From Paraburkholderia caledonica NBRC 102488 (GTDB lineage Bacteria; Pseudomonadota; Gammaproteobacteria; Burkholderiales; Burkholderiaceae), in assembly GCF_000685095.1 (NCBI RefSeq), contig NZ_BAYE01000004.1, positions 1-64,000 of the forward strand: a stretch of 64,000 nucleotides of DNA, written 5' to 3'. Each line of letters begins with the position of its first letter. The first letter of the stretch is position 1. This document shows, piece by piece, positions 60,697 to 64,000 of this stretch. The notes beneath the pieces are model-generated. The model was not told the DNA's origin. It was given only the letters and a program-made list of their open reading frames with translations, and made no database searches. A program made the position numbers and the translations under genes.

Positions 60697-60777
60697 ATGG
60701 AATTGGATCGCACAGTCGCGTCGACCGATGAAGCTCGCATGGCAATTGACTTGCTAAATCCCCCATTTATACAATAA
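60697..60777 (+). CDS. 26-codon micro-ORF
   Basis: The ATG at 60697 is preceded by AAAAGGA with good spacing. The peptide MELDRTVASTDEARMAIDLL then NPPFIQ ends at TAA 60777. It is acidic at the start with a hydrophobic end. It is too short to classify but the ribosome-binding site is stronger than that of most neighbours. It could be a small protein or a leader. It is supported by its signal only. Confidence 0.35.
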   Translation: MELDRTVASTDEARMAIDLLNPPFIQ

Positions 60778-60809
60778 ATCCCGCGCGAACCGTTATCTCG
60801 TCCATCGCA

Positions 60810-61106
60810 TTACTTATTGTCGCGAATCAGCCGCGCGGCGTGATCCACTGCCTGCGCCCACGTCCGCATAGTGGCGAACGGCCAGCGCGTCTTTTCATGT
60901 GCGTCAGGATTGCCTTCCAATCCGCGCACAAACGACCAATGGCTGAAATTTTCGTCGCGCGTTATTTTGACCCACTGAGACAGGCCGCGAACATACTGGA
61001 TGCGCACGCTTCCATCTGTCTTAGGGTGACTTGCCGTTAAGTCGGCATCCAGCCGCACGGTGCGCTCTTTCGGCGTTTTGCGGGGTGATCTTGCCATGTC
61101 ACTCAT
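60810..61106 (-). CDS. hypothetical 98-aa protein
   Basis: Start ATG 61106 (MSDMARSPRKTPKERTVRLDADL) has AGGAC upstream; the frame is open to 61238. The product is basic at its N terminus, then VRIQYVRGLSQWVKITRDENFSHWSFVRGLEGNPDAHEKTRWPFATMRTWAQAVDHAARLI. It has a strand-rich centre and a C-terminal helix. No family was recognised. It sits between the micro-ORF and a decayed serine recombinase, so it belongs to the mobile part. Confidence 0.5.
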   Translation of the reverse strand: MSDMARSPRKTPKERTVRLDADLTASHPKTDGSVRIQYVRGLSQWVKITRDENFSHWSFVRGLEGNPDAHEKTRWPFATMRTWAQAVDHAARLIRDNK

Positions 61107-61188
61107 GCGGTATCGTCCTATTGGTTGCTGCCCTGCGCGAATGGGCTGATCAGTCAGGCGGAAAGGCCGCAAGATGACGCGCACTTCT

Positions 61189-61610
61189 TCAGGTAGTTCG
61201 CCGGGTTGCCGCCAAGTTAGCAGTCTTTGGGCGCACACGCATAATGGTCTGTCCGTAGTCGCTCGCGAGCTGCGCCACGGAGACGCCCGTCGCGAGCTTC
61301 TGCTGTGCCTCAGCTGTTGCGCATCGGTCAGTGCGGAGGGGCGGCCAAACGTCTTACCTTCGGCCCGTACGCGGGCGAGACCACAGCCTGCGTGCGCTCG
61401 ATCAGCAGGTCGCGCGCGAACTCCGCCACGGCGTTTAGCACGCCCATCGTCATCTTGCCTGCCGCGCTTGTCAGGTCAACGCCTCCGAGCGCGAGGCAAT
61501 GCGCACGCCCCCCACTCCAGCCAGCTGTTCGACGGTGGCGCGCACGCCCCATCGCATTACGGCCTAGCCAGTCCAGTTTCGTGACGATCTCCCGCTGAGA
61601 CGTACGTTTC
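61189..61610 (-). pseudogene. decayed serine recombinase (resolvase/invertase family)
   Basis: Pieces of a resolvase are found in different frames: KLDWLGRNAM, then AHCLALGGVDLTSAAGKMTMGVLNAVAEFARDLLIERTQA, then after a shift GLARVRAEGKTFGRPSALTDAQQ, then after another shift QKLATGVSVAQLASDYGQTIMRVRPKTANLA up to a TGA at 61189. At least three frameshifts are needed, and the catalytic N-terminal domain with the Ser is absent. It is a dead relic of a transposon or phage recombinase. Confidence 0.75.
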
Positions 61611-61754
61611 TATCTGTTCATAAATTGACCGTTTTCTTGACGAGCACTCGACACCCGCGTTTTCGGGTTGCCGGTGACGACCAACGGAAAATCGACAAGC
61701 TCAAAGGCTTGCAGGCGTATGTGCGCTCGATCCGGCCGGACCTGCCGGCGTGCG

Positions 61755-62072
61755 CTAACTAGCTTGCTGCGCTTTGCGTATCTTGCGGTCCAGCCGCCGG
61801 GCCTCCTTCTCCAGCGCGTCAATCTGCCGGAGGAACGGGCGCATCTCGTCCAGCAGCTGGGCCTCCCGCTCCTGAAGTTGCGGGACCACGTGCGTGTAAT
61901 CCCACTCGTATTGTTTCAGGGCGAGCCGCGTATCGGACCACGCGCGATCAATCGGGCGCAGCTTGGCCCGCAGCTCGCGCAGCTCCTGCCAGATGGCTTT
62001 CTGCCGTCGCTGGTCGGCCTTGATAAGGGCCATCCGGCGCAGTTCTTCAGCCAGTTCGGGGCTTATGGTCAT
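61755..62072 (-). CDS. hypothetical coiled-coil protein, 105 aa
   Basis: Start ATG 62072 (MTISPELAEELRRMALIKADQRRQ). Nearly the whole product is predicted helix with heptad character: QKAIWQELRELRAKLRPIDRAWSDTRLALKQYEWDYTHVVPQLQEREAQLLDEMRPFLRQIDALEKEARRLDRKIRKA. It is highly charged, with no catalytic motif. It is downstream of the helicase gene on the same strand with a 206-bp gap. The frame is open to 62261, but the extra part is not helical and has no support. Confidence 0.5.
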   Translation of the reverse strand: MTISPELAEELRRMALIKADQRRQKAIWQELRELRAKLRPIDRAWSDTRLALKQYEWDYTHVVPQLQEREAQLLDEMRPFLRQIDALEKEARRLDRKIRKAQQAS

Positions 62073-62278
62073 GAACCGTGTTTTGGCCAGTTGCTGACAC
62101 TCGCTGCGGTACGCCTGCAGACGCTCGAAAGGCTGCTCTACTGCGCCAAGGGACCTCGGAGCGTTGAACAGAATATAGCGTCCGCATTGCAGGCGACACA
62201 AACTCCCGGTATAGCTTCGTACTGGAAGATTTGTCGGTCGAACGGCGCCTTTCAACCCCACCGGTGAGACTCGGCAGA

Positions 62279-64000
62279 TCAGCGGCTCAAGCGTGCGTTG
62301 ATCGCTTGCGGGGTGAGCTCGTGACGGGCCAACAGCTGGCTCATCTTCGCCTTATCGTTAAAAAGCGGTCCGTCGAACGACATGGCCGACAACATGGCCT
62401 TCAGCCGGTCGGCGATTGACAACACATCTGCCTCAAGAAGAAAGAGCGGCCCGAATGTCGCGTCCTCTTCCCGGTCGAATCGTTTCGAGTTCGTCGCGAA
62501 GACTGCCACGACATGGTCTGCTGGAACCTTCAACTGATCCGTGCACCACTGGCGGCTAAGGAGCAACTGCTCCGCGTCGCCCTTTGAGATTTTGGCGGTC
62601 TTCTCGTTTTTCGCTTCAATGCAGAAAGTAAAGGCATCGAACCGCCACAACACATCGGGTCCTCGCCCCGTTTCCTTCTCCGGTCTGCTGGCTTCTGCAC
62701 CGAGCATATCGCCGAGATCACTTAACGCCTGTTCCACCCGCTGCGCATCGCCGGAGTACGCAAGACGGGACCGGATCTCCTCCACGCGCGCGATTGCCGC
62801 GTTGGCGGACGAGAATTCGCCAAGAATCGTGCTGAGCAGCGCCGCTTGCTGATCGACCTTGCCGTATCGCTTGTCGGCTAGTTCAACAGGCCTCGGAAAG
62901 TCGCTGTTGATCTGGAATGCAACCCGGAAGATTTCCAGTGCCCTGGTTGCATCAACGCTATTTGCATAGGTGGCTTGCCTGTACAGGAGTTCGGACTTCT
63001 GGCGCGCGTGGAGCTCCGCGCGGTCGGCCTGCGACTGAAGCAGCGAGACGGCGCTCTGATGGTTGCGCGCCTTCGCCTTGAGCCACGCTTGACGCTCGGC
63101 GTTAGCAATCTCCTCGTTCAGGGTCAGCTTGCCAGCATCCCTGACGACCCTGCGTGCGGCGGCGAGTCGCTCCCGGTGTGCTTCCTTCCACCCTTCGTCA
63201 CGATCCAGAAGTGCGTTTAGCGCCGACGACACGCCGTCGATGGGATTGCCGCCTTGCTTCAGATCTTCCGCCAGTTCCTTTCCGAGCTCTATCTGCTCAC
63301 GACTGTTCGCCTCAAGCAGATCCTTGACGTCCTTGCGCCCGATCAGGGCAGCCACATCATGTCCAACGAGCAGGATTGCTGCAAAGTCAGCGCTGGAGCG
63401 CACGGCACGACCAAGCGCCTGCTCGAACCGGTTAATCGTCCGCACGTTATGCCCAGGGGAGTTGCGTTGCCGCTCTCCGTCAACCTGGTCGGCCAGACGG
63501 TCGCCCGTGGGCGTTCCATCGATGACAAGAATCCGGCATGCGTCATCGGCAAGATCGACCCCGTCGAAGCGCTGCGGAAAGGCGTAAAAGCGACCCCTGG
63601 ATACGCGGCGCAGGTCGGCAACGGCGTCATCGACCATGTCGCCTGAGCGAACGCTGGCGCCGAAGGCATTCCATGCCTCGGCCTGCTTGCGCGAGGAAGT
63701 GAGCACCACCACATTCGCGCGCGCGGAAAGCTTCTCGCAGATCGGGCCGATTTCCTTACGGCTCAACGCCGGATCGATCAGCGCGACAGGCAGAATCATG
63801 CGCTCGCCCGCGCCACGATCCGATGCGATCTCGATCACTTGTCGTAACGCGTCGGGATCACAATCCATATCGCGAATGAGGGCAGCCCCGTCCTTGACGC
63901 TGGCCGACATGAATAATCGATGTTTCGCGCCGGCGTAGCTCACATTGTCTTCGACGGGCGGCACATAGCAGGAGAGTTCGGCACCGACGCCGGAGATACA
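62279..64000 (-). CDS. C-terminal part of a helicase-nuclease protein (cut by the window edge)
   Basis: The frame is open through the right edge (text before the first in-window Val reads ISGVGAELSCYV), so at least 573 aa are visible and the N terminus is missing. The visible part has helicase motif III-like LFMSAS, motif IV/V-like VVLTSSRKQAEAW and LVIDGTPTG, and motif VI QALGRAVRSS, as in the XPD/DinG group of SF2. A helical middle follows. Near the C terminus PDVLWRFDAFTFCIEAKNEKTAKISKGDAEQLLLSRQW has an ExK site with a conserved Gln, like a PD-(D/E)xK nuclease. This may be a defence or DNA-processing enzyme. Confidence 0.72.
   Translation of the reverse strand, partial: CISGVGAELSCYVPPVEDNVSYAGAKHRLFMSASVKDGAALIRDMDCDPDALRQVIEIASDRGAGERMILPVALIDPALSRKEIGPICEKLSARANVVVLTSSRKQAEAWNAFGASVRSGDMVDDAVADLRRVSRGRFYAFPQRFDGVDLADDACRILVIDGTPTGDRLADQVDGERQRNSPGHNVRTINRFEQALGRAVRSSADFAAILLVGHDVAALIGRKDVKDLLEANSREQIELGKELAEDLKQGGNPIDGVSSALNALLDRDEGWKEAHRERLAAARRVVRDAGKLTLNEEIANAERQAWLKAKARNHQSAVSLLQSQADRAELHARQKSELLYRQATYANSVDATRALEIFRVAFQINSDFPRPVELADKRYGKVDQQAALLSTILGEFSSANAAIARVEEIRSRLAYSGDAQRVEQALSDLGDMLGAEASRPEKETGRGPDVLWRFDAFTFCIEAKNEKTAKISKGDAEQLLLSRQWCTDQLKVPADHVVAVFATNSKRFDREEDATFGPLFLLEADVLSIADRLKAMLSAMSFDGPLFNDKAKMSQLLARHELTPQAINARLSR

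Noticed and set aside
61661..61762. A short plus-strand frame reading FRVAGDDQRKIDKLKGLQAYVRSIRPDLPACAN that ends in TAG
   Set aside because: It looks like the C terminus of a protein, but no start or upstream part could be found, and it overlaps the end of the coiled-coil gene, so it was left out as too weak.

Overview
The window looks like a chromosome segment of a Burkholderiaceae bacterium, probably Paraburkholderia, Caballeronia or Burkholderia. The base composition is GC-rich, the third codon position is strongly G/C, and several genes are typical of that group: a KirBac1.1-like potassium channel, a fused IcmF mutase, a fused indolepyruvate ferredoxin oxidoreductase, a trimeric porin and a DUF2239 protein. 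No intact rRNA or tRNA gene and no CRISPR array was seen. All assignments rest on reading motifs by eye. No database search was run.

From 1 to about 42.1 kb the region is ordinary core or semi-core chromosome. It holds a sulfate-binding protein, a small serine hydrolase and glyoxylate/hydroxypyruvate reductase. Next comes a five-gene cluster: HMG-CoA lyase, YbaK, DUF1289, MaoC and a metallo-beta-lactamase-fold enzyme. Then follow an EamA exporter divergent from an Lrp-type regulator, a haloacid dehalogenase-type hydrolase divergent from a nitronate monooxygenase, IcmF, a LysR regulator, a porin, an SBF-type transporter and an EAL/GGDEF protein. After these come a LacI regulator/AGE isomerase/PfkB kinase operon, KirBac, the fused IOR enzyme, CutC, an EAL protein, a CPA1 antiporter, an NCS2 nucleobase permease, a chemoreceptor, a DUF2239 protein with a well-formed promoter and operator-like repeat, a dCache-GGDEF diguanylate cyclase and a second, damaged chemoreceptor.

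At about 42.2 kb the chromosome is interrupted. The sequence 42196-42250 reads on the minus strand as the 3' half of a tRNA (CGC anticodon loop, variable region, T arm), with no 5' half, and a tyrosine integrase follows at once. This is the expected structure of an integrated island whose intact tRNA target lies beyond the right edge of the window. The island carries, all on the minus strand and tightly packed, a Phd/ParE-like toxin-antitoxin pair, hsdR, hsdM, hsdS with a large C-terminal extension, a RecF-like AAA ATPase, an HNH nuclease (together PtuA/PtuB-like), an Mrr-type endonuclease and a truncated GIY-YIG-like gene. This composite looks like one defence operon of about 12 kb.

A MITE-like 160-bp inverted-repeat element and a second recombination module follow from 56 to 64 kb. 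It comprises a XerC/D-like recombinase overlapping a zinc-binding/DUF29 fusion protein, a divergent promoter with two operator-like palindromes, an unidentified 374-aa protein, a small DUF4258-like protein, a UDG-superfamily-like protein, a 26-codon micro-ORF, a decayed serine recombinase, a coiled-coil protein and the C-terminal part of a helicase-nuclease fusion cut by the window edge. The most promising unusual features are the TA-hsdRMS-ATPase/HNH-Mrr composite operon, the HsdS extension, the helicase-nuclease fusion and the predicted autoregulation of DUF2239.
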